From Streptomyces sp. NBC_00390 (GTDB taxonomy: Bacteria; Actinomycetota; Actinomycetes; Streptomycetales; Streptomycetaceae): 64,000 nt of DNA. The translations under genes were made by a program, and so were the position numbers. Where the stretch lies: the NCBI RefSeq assembly GCF_036057275.1, contig NZ_CP107945.1:3844001-3908000 (forward strand). Direction: 5' to 3'. The notes beneath the pieces are model-generated. The model did no database searches, was not told the origin of the DNA, and worked only from the letters and a program-made list of their open reading frames with translations. Below are positions 35,076 through 44,055 of this stretch, piece by piece. Within the stretch, counting starts at the first letter, position 1; each line of letters starts with the position of its first letter.

Positions 35076-35792
35076 TCATGAGCGCCAGTCCAGTGGGACC
35101 TGCTTCGTGCGGTCCCATGATCGTTCCCAGCCGGCGAAATGAAGGAGCCTGTCGATCACGCCGGCCGTGAAACCCCAGACCAGAGCGCCTTCGACCATGA
35201 ATGCGGGCCCGCGGTGACCACTCGGGTGGATGGCCGTCGCGCGGTTGGCCGGATCCGTGAGATCCGCCACGGGCACGGTGAAGACACGTGCGGTCTCGGC
35301 GGGATCGACCGCTCCGACCGGGCTCGGGGTACGCCACCAAGCCAGTACGGGTGTGACAACGAAACTGCTCACCGGGATGTAGAGCTTGGGCAGCACGCCG
35401 AAGGTCTGGACTCCGGCCGGGTCCAGGCCGGTCTCCTCCTCGGCCTCCCGCAGCGCGGCCCGCAGCGGTCCGGTGGTGGCCGGGTCGCCGTCCTCCGGGT
35501 CGAGGGCGCCACCGGGGAACGAGGGCTGCCCTGCGTGGGAGCGCAGGCTCCCCGCCCGCTCCATGAGCAGCAGCTCCGGGCCCTGGGTGCCCTCGCCGAA
35601 CAGGACGAGGACGGCGGACTGGCGGCCGTGGCCGCTCTCCGGCGGCAGGAAGCGGCTGAGCTGCTCCGGCTGGACGGTGTCCGCGGCGCGCACAACGGGG
35701 TCGAGCCAGGAGGGGAGGCCCTCCGTGGTGACCGTCACCTCGCCGTCGCTCACGCCTCTGTTCACGTACGTCTCTTCTCCAGTGCGCGTCAT
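35076..35792 (-). CDS. NUDIX hydrolase, CoA pyrophosphatase type (NudL-like)
   Basis: A 238-residue protein starting MTRTGEETYV after a GAGGGGG ribosome site. A second start six codons upstream is weaker. NUDIX box: GGALDPEDGDPATTGPLRAA, then LREAEEETGLD, with the extra UPF0035-like segment SHAGQPSFPGGALDPED typical of CoA diphosphatases. It probably hydrolyses CoA or acyl-CoA to 3',5'-ADP and phosphopantetheine. It sits between nth and marP. Confidence 0.87.
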   Translation of the reverse strand: MTRTGEETYVNRGVSDGEVTVTTEGLPSWLDPVVRAADTVQPEQLSRFLPPESGHGRQSAVLVLFGEGTQGPELLLMERAGSLRSHAGQPSFPGGALDPEDGDPATTGPLRAALREAEEETGLDPAGVQTFGVLPKLYIPVSSFVVTPVLAWWRTPSPVGAVDPAETARVFTVPVADLTDPANRATAIHPSGHRGPAFMVEGALVWGFTAGVIDRLLHFAGWERSWDRTKQVPLDWRS

Positions 35793-35850
35793 GGGTACCC
35801 CCTCGTTCACAACGCCCCCGGGCGCATGGATCGTTCCGTACGCGGACGGC

Positions 35851-36693
35851 TCACCCGGTCGGGCCCAGGGCGGGGGCCGGTTTGCCCGGGTAGTCCGGGG
35901 GCGGGCTCAGGCGCTGGCCGGGGTAGCCGCCCATCTCGTACTTGAGCAGCTTCCTGGCCTTCTCCGGGTCCGTCTCGCCCTCTCCGTACGAGGGGCACAG
36001 GTGTGTGATCGGGCAGGCGCCACAGGCGGGCTTGCGGGCGTGGCAGATACGGCGGCCGTGGAAGATCACCCGGTGCGAGAGCATGGTCCATTCGCTCTTG
36101 GGGAAGATCGCGGCGATCTCGGCCTCGATCTTCACCGGGTCTTCCTGGTCGGTCCATTTCCAGCGGCGGACGAGCCGCTGGAAATGGGTGTCCACGGTGA
36201 TACCGGGCACCCCGAACGCGTTGCCGAGGACGACGAAGGCGGTCTTGCGGCCGACGCCCGGCAGGGTGACCAGGTCCTTCAGCCGGCCGGGGACCTCGCC
36301 CCCGAAGTCGTCCCTGATGGCAGCGGAGAGGCCCATGATCGACTTGGTCTTGGCCCGGAAGAAGCCGGTGGGGCGGATCAGCTCCTCGACGTCCTCGGGC
36401 ACCGCGGCGGCCAGATCCTCGGGCGTGGGGTACTTGGCGAAGAGCGCCGGAGTCGTCTGGTTCACCCGCAGATCGGTCGTCTGCGCGGACAGGACCGTCG
36501 CGATCAGCAGCTCGAAGGGGTTCCTGAAGTCCAGCTCCGGATGGGCGTACGGGAAGACCTCGGCGAGCTCGCGGTTGATGCGGCGAGCCCGGCGGACCAT
36601 CGCCAGACGCGATTCCGGTTCATCCGATTTCTTCCTCTTGCCCGGACTGGGGGACAGTTGTTCGCCCACAGCGGAATCTTGCTTTCCGGACAT
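35851..36693 (-). CDS. nth: Endonuclease III (DNA N-glycosylase/AP lyase)
   Basis: A base-excision repair enzyme removing oxidised pyrimidines. Helix-hairpin-helix LPGVGRKTA with the catalytic lysine, then the catalytic Asp in TVDTHFQRLVRR. The iron-sulfur loop has the exact C-x6-C-x2-C-x5-C spacing in CHARKPACGACPITHLC. The ATG at 36693 has GAGGGGG eight bases upstream and gives 280 residues. A GTG at 36738 would add 15. The first ~30 residues are a disordered extension. It is divergent from crp. Confidence 0.95.
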   Translation of the reverse strand: MSGKQDSAVGEQLSPSPGKRKKSDEPESRLAMVRRARRINRELAEVFPYAHPELDFRNPFELLIATVLSAQTTDLRVNQTTPALFAKYPTPEDLAAAVPEDVEELIRPTGFFRAKTKSIMGLSAAIRDDFGGEVPGRLKDLVTLPGVGRKTAFVVLGNAFGVPGITVDTHFQRLVRRWKWTDQEDPVKIEAEIAAIFPKSEWTMLSHRVIFHGRRICHARKPACGACPITHLCPSYGEGETDPEKARKLLKYEMGGYPGQRLSPPPDYPGKPAPALGPTG

Positions 36694-36983
36694 GCCGTCA
36701 GCCCCCTCTGCCTGCGCTCTCACCGGCGAATTGGACACCCGGCCAGCCTAAAGGGCGGCACCGACATCCGCCCCAGCCACCGGATATCGCGACCCGATCG
36801 GGCCCCTGCCGTAGGGACTGGCGCGTTAGTGCGTCAAACTTGTTGTGATTGATCGCACGATTGTTTACTACCGGGGTCCGTTCCCCGGGGCTGCCGCCGC
36901 GGTGCACAGTGTCCCGGAACACCACAGCCCGGTCCGGCATCATGGGGACAACGTCCCCTGAGCAGGTCGACAAGGAGAGATTC

Positions 36984-37658
36984 GTGGACGACGTTCTGCG
37001 GCGCGCCCCGCTCTTCGCGGCGCTCGATGACGAGCAGGCCGCGGAGCTCCGCGCCTCGATGAGTGAAGTGACGCTCGCCCGTGGCGACGCGCTCTTCCAC
37101 GAGGGCGACCCGGGCGACCGCCTGTACGTGGTGACCGAGGGCAAGGTCAAGCTCCACCGCACGTCCCCCGACGGCCGCGAGAACATGCTCGCCGTCCTCG
37201 GCCCGGGCGAGCTGATCGGCGAGCTTTCCCTCTTCGACCCCGGCCCGCGGACCGCCACCGCCACGGCGCTGACCGAGGTCAAGCTCCTCGGCCTCGGCCA
37301 CGGCGACCTTCAGCCCTGGCTGAACGCCCGTCCGGAGGTGGCCACCGCGCTGCTGCGCGCGGTCGCACGCAGGCTGCGCAAGACCAACGACCAGATGTCC
37401 GACCTGGTCTTCTCCGACGTACCGGGCCGTGTGGCGCGGGCGCTCCTCGACCTGTCGCGCCGCTTCGGCGTGCAGTCGGAGGAGGGCATCCATGTCGTCC
37501 ACGACCTGACCCAGGAAGAGCTCGCCCAGCTGGTCGGCGCCTCCCGCGAGACCGTGAACAAGGCACTCGCCGACTTCGCGCAGCGCGGCTGGCTGCGGCT
37601 GGAGGCCCGGGCCGTGATCCTGCTGGACGTGGAGCGTCTCGCCAAGCGCTCGCGCTAG
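36984..37658 (+). CDS. crp: Crp-family transcription regulator
   Basis: A 224-residue protein matching the length and, from memory, nearly the sequence of S. coelicolor Crp, a cAMP-responsive regulator of germination and antibiotic synthesis. The cyclic nucleotide domain has GDRLYVVTEGKVKLHR and GPGELIGELSLFD, and the winged helix-turn-helix is TQEELAQLVGASRETVNKAL. GTG 36984 follows AAGGAGAG. Longer in-frame starts lack a ribosome site. The upstream 245-base gap shared with nth should hold its promoter. Confidence 0.96.
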   Translation: MDDVLRRAPLFAALDDEQAAELRASMSEVTLARGDALFHEGDPGDRLYVVTEGKVKLHRTSPDGRENMLAVLGPGELIGELSLFDPGPRTATATALTEVKLLGLGHGDLQPWLNARPEVATALLRAVARRLRKTNDQMSDLVFSDVPGRVARALLDLSRRFGVQSEEGIHVVHDLTQEELAQLVGASRETVNKALADFAQRGWLRLEARAVILLDVERLAKRSR

Positions 37659-37682
37659 GCACCGCCCGGCACGCATACGCAA

Positions 37683-37713
37683 GGGGCCGCCCGCACACTC
37701 TGCGGGCGGCCCC
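37683..37713. terminator. Terminator between crp and the SPFH gene
   Basis: Perfect 13-bp stem (GGGGCCGCCCGCA and complement) with loop CACTC, 24 bases past the crp stop and usable in both directions. Confidence 0.85.
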
Positions 37714-37774
37714 TCCACGTTGCGTACGGGACGCCGGCCCCGGACGGACGTGATGCCGGGCCCGGTCCCTCGCG

Positions 37775-38659
37775 TCAGTTCTTCGTGCCGTCCACGATCA
37801 GCGGATTGCCGGTGCCGGATCCGCAGGGCACCGCATAGACCGGGTTCTTCGCGGCCGCCTCCTTGAAGGCGTCGATGCACTGGTTGGCGAGCACCTTGTC
37901 GCTCAGCGAGTCGCTGAGGATCTTGTTGGCGCGGGCGATGCCCTCCGCCTCGATCCGGCGGCGCTCGGCCTCCGCCTTCGCGGTACGGGCCGCCTCGGTC
38001 GCCCGTTCGGTCGCCTGCTGCTGCTGGATCTTGCGGTCGATCTGGTCCTGCAGCCGGTCCGACGGCTTCACATTGCGCAGGTTGACCGTGGTGACGTCGA
38101 TGCCGCGCGGTGCGAGCCGCTCCTTGATCAGCGTACTGATCTCGCTGTTGATCTTCTCGCGGGCCGATGCGTAGCCCTCTTCGCTGGTGTGCCGGGCGAA
38201 GACGTTCCGGATGATCTCCCTGCTGTCCGGGTAGACCAGCCGCTGCTGGATCGCGTCCTCGGTGCCTGCGAGCTTGTAGAGCTCCACGGCCTTGGCAGGG
38301 GTCACCGCCCACTTCACGGTGGCCTCCGCGTACATCACGCCACCCTGCGAGGAGCGCACCTCCACGATGTCGTCGTCGGACAGATTGAGGTCCACAGGGC
38401 GGGTGGAGAAGGTGGTGACGTTGGTGAACGGCGAGGTGAGGTTCACGCCGGAGTTCATGGGTACGCCGACCTTGCCGAAGGTCACGGGGACCCCGACCTC
38501 GTAAGCGCTGACGACATGCACACAGCTGGCGATCCCGGCGAACAGGCCGGCTATGAGTGCGCCGAGCGCGCCGAGCTTGAGACCTCTGTTGTCATTGCCG
38601 CGGGCGACGAAGAACATCACCGCGGCGGCTATGGCGAGCACGATGAACAGGACAAACAC
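37775..38659 (-). CDS. SPFH/band-7 membrane protein (prohibitin-like)
   Basis: A 294-residue protein. Two N-terminal membrane segments lie at about residues 2-16 and 24-44, then an SPFH domain (SAYEVGVPVTFGKVGVPMNSG, then a PxDLNLSDDD strand), and a heptad-rich helix (IQQQQATERATEAARTAKAE) follows. A C-terminal CGSGTGNPLIVDG segment ends the protein. Such proteins form membrane ring assemblies and organise membrane microdomains. The start GTG 38659 is preceded by GGGGGGAAG. No NfeD partner is adjacent. Confidence 0.88.
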   Translation of the reverse strand: MFVLFIVLAIAAAVMFFVARGNDNRGLKLGALGALIAGLFAGIASCVHVVSAYEVGVPVTFGKVGVPMNSGVNLTSPFTNVTTFSTRPVDLNLSDDDIVEVRSSQGGVMYAEATVKWAVTPAKAVELYKLAGTEDAIQQRLVYPDSREIIRNVFARHTSEEGYASAREKINSEISTLIKERLAPRGIDVTTVNLRNVKPSDRLQDQIDRKIQQQQATERATEAARTAKAEAERRRIEAEGIARANKILSDSLSDKVLANQCIDAFKEAAAKNPVYAVPCGSGTGNPLIVDGTKN

Positions 38660-38742
38660 GGCTTCCCCCCAGGGACCGACGTCGCAAAGTAAGCGGAGCG
38701 TAAAGCATCGTCCGCGACCCCAGGACGCTCGGGGGTGCCTGG

Positions 38743-39582
38743 CTAGTTCCCCCCGATCAGACCGTGATCGGCCAGATACTCGAGCTGCGCCAGGACCGAC
38801 AGCTCCGCGGCGGGCCACAGGGACCGGTCCACGTCCGCGTACACATGGGCCACCACCTCGGCCGCAGTGCCGTAGCCGTTCTCGACGGCCGTCTCCACCT
38901 GGGCGAGCCGGTTGGCGCGGTGCGCCAGATAGAACTCGACCGCCCCCTGGGCGTCGTCCAGCACCGGCCCGTGGCCCGGCAGCACCGTGTGCACGCCGTC
39001 GTCGACCGTGAGCGAGCGCAGCCGCCGCAGGGAGTCCAGATAGTCGCCGAGGCGCCCGTCGGGGTGCGCGACGACCGTCGTGCCGCGCCCGAGGATCGTG
39101 TCGCCGGTCAGAACGGCCCGGTCGGCGGGCAGATGGAAGCAGAGCGAGTCGGCGGTGTGGCCCGGTGTGGGCACCACGCGCATCTCCAGCCCGCCGACCC
39201 GGATCACGTCACCGGCGGCGAGCCCCTCGTCACCGAGCCGCAGCGCGGGGTCGAGGGCGCGGACATGGGTGCGGGTCAGCTCGGCGAAGCGCGCCGCGCC
39301 CTCGGCGTGGTCGGGGTGGCCGTGCGTGAGAAGGGTCAGGGCCACCCGCTTGCCCGCCTTCTCGGCGGTGTCGATGACGGCCCGGAGATGAGTGTCGTCC
39401 AGCGGCCCGGGGTCGATGACCACCGCAAGGTCCGAGCCGGGCTCCGAGACGATCCATGTGTTGGTGCCGTCGAGCGTCATGGCGGACGGGTTCGGCGCGA
39501 GGACGTTGACGGCGCGCGTGGTGGCAGGCCCGGAGAGCACGCCCCCACGGGGCTGCCCGGGCAGGCTCTGAGCGTCGCTCAT
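38743..39582 (-). CDS. Metallo-beta-lactamase-fold hydrolase (Rv3677c/LACTB2-like)
   Basis: A 279-residue enzyme. Metal-binding motif LTHGHPDHAEGAARF, further ligands in PTPGHTADSLCFHL and LTGDTILGRG, and PGHGPVLDD. The length and the C-terminal winged-helix region (LAHRANRLAQVE onwards) fit the LACTB2/Rv3677c group, which includes RNA endonucleases and thioesterases. The exact substrate is open. ATG 39582 has CGGAGG eight bases before it. It may be cotranscribed with the NUDIX gene upstream. Confidence 0.88.
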   Translation of the reverse strand: MSDAQSLPGQPRGGVLSGPATTRAVNVLAPNPSAMTLDGTNTWIVSEPGSDLAVVIDPGPLDDTHLRAVIDTAEKAGKRVALTLLTHGHPDHAEGAARFAELTRTHVRALDPALRLGDEGLAAGDVIRVGGLEMRVVPTPGHTADSLCFHLPADRAVLTGDTILGRGTTVVAHPDGRLGDYLDSLRRLRSLTVDDGVHTVLPGHGPVLDDAQGAVEFYLAHRANRLAQVETAVENGYGTAAEVVAHVYADVDRSLWPAAELSVLAQLEYLADHGLIGGN

Positions 39583-39679
39583 CGGGAACCTCCGGCAGGT
39601 ACGGCGGGCAGGCCGGCGCGCACCTCGGCAGACGTGGCCGCCGGTCCGGCCGGCCGGACCGGCCCCGCAGGCGCGTGCG

Positions 39680-40543
39680 TCATCGCGGGTCTCCCGTCGG
39701 GATGTGCTTGGTGAATTCATCGTGGCCCGGCCAGCTGAGGATCAGCTCGCCGCCCTCCAGCCGCGCCTCGGCCAGCACGGGCGTGAGGTCACGGGCAGCA
39801 GCCGCCGCGAGGGCCGCAGCGGCTGTCCCGTACGGCTGAAGCGTCCGCAGGGTCGCGATCGTCGGCGGCATCATCAGCAGATCGCCCTTGTCGTAGCCCG
39901 CGGCCGCCTCGGCCGGGCGGATCCAGACCATACGGTCCGCCTCCGTCGACGCGTTGCGGGTCCGCTGCCCCTCGGGCAGGGCGGCCACGAAGAACCAGGT
40001 GTCGTAGCGCCGCGGCTCGAACTCCGGCGTGATCCACCGCGCCCAGGCGCCGAGCAGGTCCGAGCGCAGCACCAGGCCGCGCCGGTCCAGGAAGTCCGCG
40101 AAGGACAGCTCCCGGTCCACCAGCGCCTGCCGGTCCGCCTCCCAGTCGTCGCCCGTCGTGTCGCCGACGACCGTGTCCTCGGTGCTGCCGGCGAGCAGGA
40201 CCCCCGCCTCCTCGTACGTCTCCCGTACCGCCGCGCACACGATGGCCTGTGCCGATGCGCGGTCGGTGCCCAGGCGGTCCGCCCAGCTCTCGAGCGAGGG
40301 GCCCGCCCAGCGCACCGGCCGGTCGTCCCGCGGGTCCACGCCGCCACCGGGATAGGCGTACGCACCTCCGGCGAAGGCCATGGAGGTACGGCGGCGCAGC
40401 ATGTGGACGACGGCACCGTCCGCTGTGTCGCGCAGCAGCATCACGGTCGCGGCCCGCTTGGGGGCGACGACGGCGAGCGTGCCGTCGGCGAGGGCACGGA
40501 TCCGGTCGGGCCATTCCGGCGGGTACCACTGACCATTGGACAT
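39680..40543 (-). CDS. NUDIX hydrolase of the NUDT19-like type
   Basis: A 287-residue protein. The NUDIX box is split by a long insert: AYPGGGVDPRDD is followed about 40 residues later by CAAVRETYEEAGVLL, the arrangement of NUDT7/NUDT19-type CoA hydrolases. MVWIRPAEA and the C-terminal region agree. It may hydrolyse acyl-CoAs. It precedes the MBL hydrolase gene by 97 bases on the same strand. Confidence 0.82.
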   Translation of the reverse strand: MSNGQWYPPEWPDRIRALADGTLAVVAPKRAATVMLLRDTADGAVVHMLRRRTSMAFAGGAYAYPGGGVDPRDDRPVRWAGPSLESWADRLGTDRASAQAIVCAAVRETYEEAGVLLAGSTEDTVVGDTTGDDWEADRQALVDRELSFADFLDRRGLVLRSDLLGAWARWITPEFEPRRYDTWFFVAALPEGQRTRNASTEADRMVWIRPAEAAAGYDKGDLLMMPPTIATLRTLQPYGTAAAALAAAAARDLTPVLAEARLEGGELILSWPGHDEFTKHIPTGDPR

Positions 40544-40758
40544 GGCGGGAGCCTATGCGCTCTCGCGCCGATGTTCGAGGGGTGGCCAGGTCACCGGCCG
40601 CCCGGATCCACGCGACCTGGCGTGCCGGCAGGCCCGGACCCACCGGAGACGGATGCGCCCGCGCCCCCTGGACATGCGTCTTGTGCCCGACCGGACAGAG
40701 CCCCGATGAGCGTGATCACATCAAACCGCCCTGCGGGGGTTCCCGGCGGCACGCACAA

Positions 40759-40795
40759 GGCCCCGCACCCACCGCGAGCGGCAGGCCACGGGGCC
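40759..40795 (-). terminator. Weak terminator behind the RidA gene
   Basis: A 7-bp GC stem (GGCCCCG with CGGGGCC) and a 23-base loop, 44 bases beyond the RidA stop. The rest of the 295-base gap to the NUDIX start shows nothing else. Confidence 0.4.
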
Positions 40796-40838
40796 GTACG
40801 GACTGACCGGTGGTTCGGTCCAGGACTCACCCAGGGGC

Positions 40839-41309
40839 TCAGTCCTGGACGAGCTCCACCTGGATCTCGATCTCGACCGGCGCGTCCAGCGGCAGCACCG
40901 CGACGCCCACCGCGCTGCGGGCGTGCACGCCCTTGTCGCCGAGCACTTCGCCCAGCAGTTCGCTCGCGCCGTTGATGACACCGGGCTGGCCGATGAAGTC
41001 CGGGGCGGACGCGACGAATCCGACCACCTTCACGACCCGGGCGATCCGGTCCAGGTCGCCGACGACCGACTTCACGGCGGCCAGCGCGTTCAGCGCGCAG
41101 GTACGGGCCAGTTGCTTGGCCTCGTCCGCGGTGACCTCGGCGCCCACCTTGCCGGTGACCGGAAGCTTGCCCTCCACCATCGGGAGCTGGCCCGCGGTGT
41201 AGACGTACGCACCCGACACCACGGCCGGCTGGTAGGCGGCCAGCGGCGGCACGACCTCCGGCAGCGTCAGCCCGAGCTCGGCGAGCTTGCGGTCGATGAC
41301 GCCGCTCAC
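40839..41309 (-). CDS. RidA-family protein
   Basis: A 156-residue member of the RidA/YjgF/YER057c family, slightly longer than the usual 130. It has the YTAGQLPMVEGKLPVTGKVG start of the core and VGVAVLPLDAPVEIEIQVEL at the end. Where imine deaminases have the R-x-C substrate motif, this protein reads RSAVGVAVL, so it may belong to a subgroup with another function. The GTG start overlaps the stop of the DUF4177 gene (GTGA). Confidence 0.87.
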   Translation of the reverse strand: MSGVIDRKLAELGLTLPEVVPPLAAYQPAVVSGAYVYTAGQLPMVEGKLPVTGKVGAEVTADEAKQLARTCALNALAAVKSVVGDLDRIARVVKVVGFVASAPDFIGQPGVINGASELLGEVLGDKGVHARSAVGVAVLPLDAPVEIEIQVELVQD

Positions 41310-41467
41310 GAGGTCTTCTCCCGCTTCAGATAGGCCACCAGCTGCTCGGGGTTGTTCGGCCCGGGAACGACCTGGACGAGCTCCCAGCCGTCCTCGCCCC
41401 AGGTGTCCAGAATCTGCTTGGTCGCGTGCACGAGAAGGGGCACGGTCGCGTATTCCCACTTGGTCAT
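41306..41467 (-). CDS. DUF4177 small protein
   Basis: A 53-residue protein, MTKWEYATVPLLVHATKQ to the end AYLKREKTS, matching the small DUF4177 family (WEDGWELVQV-type core: TWGEDGWELVQVVPG). The function is unknown. It is the first gene of a two-gene operon with RidA and is divergent from the ArsA-like gene pair, 96 bases away. The same pair occurs in Mycobacterium (Rv3678A/Rv3678c). Confidence 0.87.
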   Translation of the reverse strand: MTKWEYATVPLLVHATKQILDTWGEDGWELVQVVPGPNNPEQLVAYLKREKTS

Positions 41468-41563
41468 GGAGCCGACTGTAGCCGCACCCGTGTGCCGTCC
41501 CGTGACGCAGCCCGCAGGCAGCCTCGTGCGTAGGACGCCGGGCGACTGGTTAGGCTCGAATAC

Positions 41564-42526
41564 GTGAGCAGGCTCCAGGTCGTCAGCGGCAAGGGCGGTA
41601 CCGGTAAGACCACGGTGGCCGCGGCCCTCGCGCTCGCCCTCGCGACCGAGGGAAAGCGCACCCTCCTCGTGGAGGTCGAGGGAAGGCAGGGCATCGCCCA
41701 ACTCTTCGAGACGGAAGCCCTTCCGTACGAGGAACGAAAGATCGCCGTCGCCTCGGGCGGCGGCGAGGTGTACGCGCTGGCCATCGACGCCGAGCGTGCG
41801 CTTCTCGACTACCTCCAGATGTTCTACAAGCTCGGCGGCGCGGGCCGCGCGCTCAAGAAGCTCGGCGCGATCGACTTCGCGACGACCATCGCGCCGGGCG
41901 TGCGCGACGTGCTGCTGACGGGCAAGGCCTGCGAGGCCGTACGCCGCCGGGACAGGCAGGGTCGTTACGTCTACGACTACGTGGTGATGGACGCGCCGCC
42001 GACCGGCCGCATCACCCGTTTCCTGAACGTCAACGACGAAGTCGCCGGCCTGGCCAGGATCGGCCCGATACACAATCAGGCCCAGGCGGTGATGCGCGTC
42101 CTCAAGTCCGCCGAGACCGCGGTGCATCTGGTCACCCTGCTCGAGGAGATGCCGGTCCAGGAGACCGCCGACGGTGTCGCCGAACTGCGCGGCGCCGCCC
42201 TCCCCGTCGGCAATGTGATCGTGAACATGGTGCGGCCCCACCTCCTCGACGAGGAGACGGTACGCGACGCGTCGAACGGCCGGCGCGAGTCCATCACCAA
42301 GGCGCTCACGGCGGCAGGCATCGGCGGCGCCGCGAAGCTGGTCACCCCGCTCCTGGAGCAGGCGGCCGAGCACGCCCAGCGCGTCGAGCTCGAACGCGAA
42401 CAGCGCAGGACGCTGAACGCACTGGATCTGCCGGCGTACGAACTCCCCCTGCTCAGCGAGGGAATCGATCTGGCGGGCCTGTACGGACTGGCGAAGGAAC
42501 TGCGAAAGCAAGGTGCCGGCTCATGA
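41564..42526 (+). CDS. ArsA/Get3-like ATPase, first of a pair
   Basis: A 320-residue cytoplasmic ATPase. The deviant Walker A VSGKGGTGKTTVAAAL is at residues 7-22, the switch region DYVVMDAPPTGR and an A-loop follow. No arsenite ligand cysteines are evident and no ars genes are near. It matches the actinobacterial Rv3679 family, whose pair forms a Get3-like complex. The next gene overlaps it by four bases (ATGA), consistent with a heteromeric ATPase. Confidence 0.88.
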   Translation: MSRLQVVSGKGGTGKTTVAAALALALATEGKRTLLVEVEGRQGIAQLFETEALPYEERKIAVASGGGEVYALAIDAERALLDYLQMFYKLGGAGRALKKLGAIDFATTIAPGVRDVLLTGKACEAVRRRDRQGRYVYDYVVMDAPPTGRITRFLNVNDEVAGLARIGPIHNQAQAVMRVLKSAETAVHLVTLLEEMPVQETADGVAELRGAALPVGNVIVNMVRPHLLDEETVRDASNGRRESITKALTAAGIGGAAKLVTPLLEQAAEHAQRVELEREQRRTLNALDLPAYELPLLSEGIDLAGLYGLAKELRKQGAGS

Positions 42527-43908
42527 CCCTGGACGCATCGGCCCCGCTCGAGGTCGATCCGCTCATCGACGATCCGGCCACCCGCATCATCGTGTGCTGC
42601 GGTGCCGGAGGTGTCGGCAAGACGACGACCGCGGCGGCCCTCGGGGTACGGGCGGCGGAGCGCGGCCGCAAGGTGGTCGTGCTCACCATCGACCCGGCCC
42701 GCCGGCTCGCGCAGTCCATGGGCATCGATTCGCTCGACAACACCCCGCGCAGGGTCAAGGGCATCGAGGACAGGGCAGGGGCATCTCCCGGCGAATCGAG
42801 CGAGGGCGGTGGGCAGCGGACGGGAGAACTGCACGCCATGATGCTCGACATGAAACGCACCTTCGACGAGATCGTCGAGGCGCACGCGGACCCGGAGCGG
42901 GCCCGCGCGATTCTGGGGAACCCCTTCTACCAGTCCCTGTCGGCCGGTTTCGCGGGCACGCAGGAGTACATGGCGATGGAGAAGCTGGGGCAGCTGCGCG
43001 CCAGGGACGAGTGGGACCTGATCATCGTCGACACCCCGCCGTCCCGCTCGGCACTGGACTTCCTGGACGCGCCGAAGCGCCTCGGGTCCTTCCTGGACGG
43101 GAAGTTCATCAAGCTGCTGATGGCCCCGGCGAAGATGGGCGGCCGGGCGGGGATGAAGTTCCTCAACGTCGGCATGTCGATGATGACCGGGACGCTCGGC
43201 AAGCTGCTCGGCGGTCAGCTCCTGCGTGATGTGCAGACGTTCGTGGCAGCCATGGACACCATGTTCGGCGGGTTCCGTACCCGCGCGGACGCCACGTACC
43301 GGCTGCTGCAGGCGCCCGGCACCGCGTTCGTGGTGGTCGCGGCCCCGGAGCGGGATGCGCTGCGAGAGGCGGCGTACTTCGTGCAGCGGCTCGCGGCGGA
43401 GAACATGCCGCTCGCCGGTCTGGTGCTCAACCGGGTGCACGGCAGCGGAGCCTCAAAGCTCTCCGCCGAGCGGGCACTTGCCGCCGCGGAAAATCTTGAC
43501 GAGGCCGGCATTGTGGATCAAACGTCCGGGAAGACTGGTGTTCGTGACGCCACGGCCGCCTCTCCCTCTCCCGGATCCCCGGCCGCGCATCACACCCCCG
43601 GCACTGACCCAGCCCCCGAATCGCACGCCGAAGCAGACCCTGAAGCGCAGTTGACGGACGATCAGCAGATGACGCACGACCAGCAGACCTCGCAGCAACT
43701 GACCGCGGGCCTGTTGCGTCTGCATGCCGAAAGGATGCAGGTGCTCGCGCGCGAGCAGCGCACGCGTGACCGCTTCACCGCCCTCCACCCCGAGGTGGCC
43801 GTCGCCGAAGTGGCCGCTCTGCCCGGCGATGTTCATGATCTTGCGGGGCTCCGGGCCATCGGCGACCGGCTCGCGACCGGGGGGCGTACACCGGTCGGAG
43901 CCGTGTAG
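42523..43908 (+). CDS. ArsA/Get3-like ATPase, second of a pair
   Basis: A 461-residue ATPase. Walker A VCCGAGGVGKTTTAAAL, switch I region VLTIDPARRLAQSMG, switch II LIIVDTPPSRSALDFLDAP, and a Met-rich helix (MAPAKMGGRAGMKFLNVGM) that could bind hydrophobic cargo. Between about residues 335 and 390 there is a Pro/Gln/Asp/Thr-rich linker (DDQQMTHDQQTSQQ) that looks disordered. It is the Rv3680-type partner of the preceding protein and lies directly next to wblA, as in other Streptomyces. Confidence 0.88.
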   Translation: MTLDASAPLEVDPLIDDPATRIIVCCGAGGVGKTTTAAALGVRAAERGRKVVVLTIDPARRLAQSMGIDSLDNTPRRVKGIEDRAGASPGESSEGGGQRTGELHAMMLDMKRTFDEIVEAHADPERARAILGNPFYQSLSAGFAGTQEYMAMEKLGQLRARDEWDLIIVDTPPSRSALDFLDAPKRLGSFLDGKFIKLLMAPAKMGGRAGMKFLNVGMSMMTGTLGKLLGGQLLRDVQTFVAAMDTMFGGFRTRADATYRLLQAPGTAFVVVAAPERDALREAAYFVQRLAAENMPLAGLVLNRVHGSGASKLSAERALAAAENLDEAGIVDQTSGKTGVRDATAASPSPGSPAAHHTPGTDPAPESHAEADPEAQLTDDQQMTHDQQTSQQLTAGLLRLHAERMQVLAREQRTRDRFTALHPEVAVAEVAALPGDVHDLAGLRAIGDRLATGGRTPVGAV

Positions 43909-43968
43909 AGGCGGCTCGGAACGGCGTCGGCAGCGCGGGCGACCGGAGCTGCGTGGGCATGGATTCTG

Positions 43969-43992
43969 CCCCGCGGGGCCGGCCCCGCGGGG
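43969..43992. terminator. Perfect 24-bp GC palindrome between ATPase pair and wblA
   Basis: Built from CCCCGCGGGG twice around a central CCGG, fully self-complementary. It lies between two convergent genes (stops at 43908 and 44056), so termination in both directions is the simplest role. Confidence 0.6.
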
Positions 43993-44055
43993 TCACACCG
44001 GACGGCGATCCACCTGGCGGCTCGGGCCTGAAGCGACCCGGGGAGCCGCCCGGGG

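Noticed and set aside
41564..43908. The ArsA-like pair as an arsenic resistance operon
   Set aside because: No ArsB, ArsC or ArsR gene is adjacent and no arsenite ligand cysteines are evident. The gene order fits the Rv3679-Rv3680 pair.
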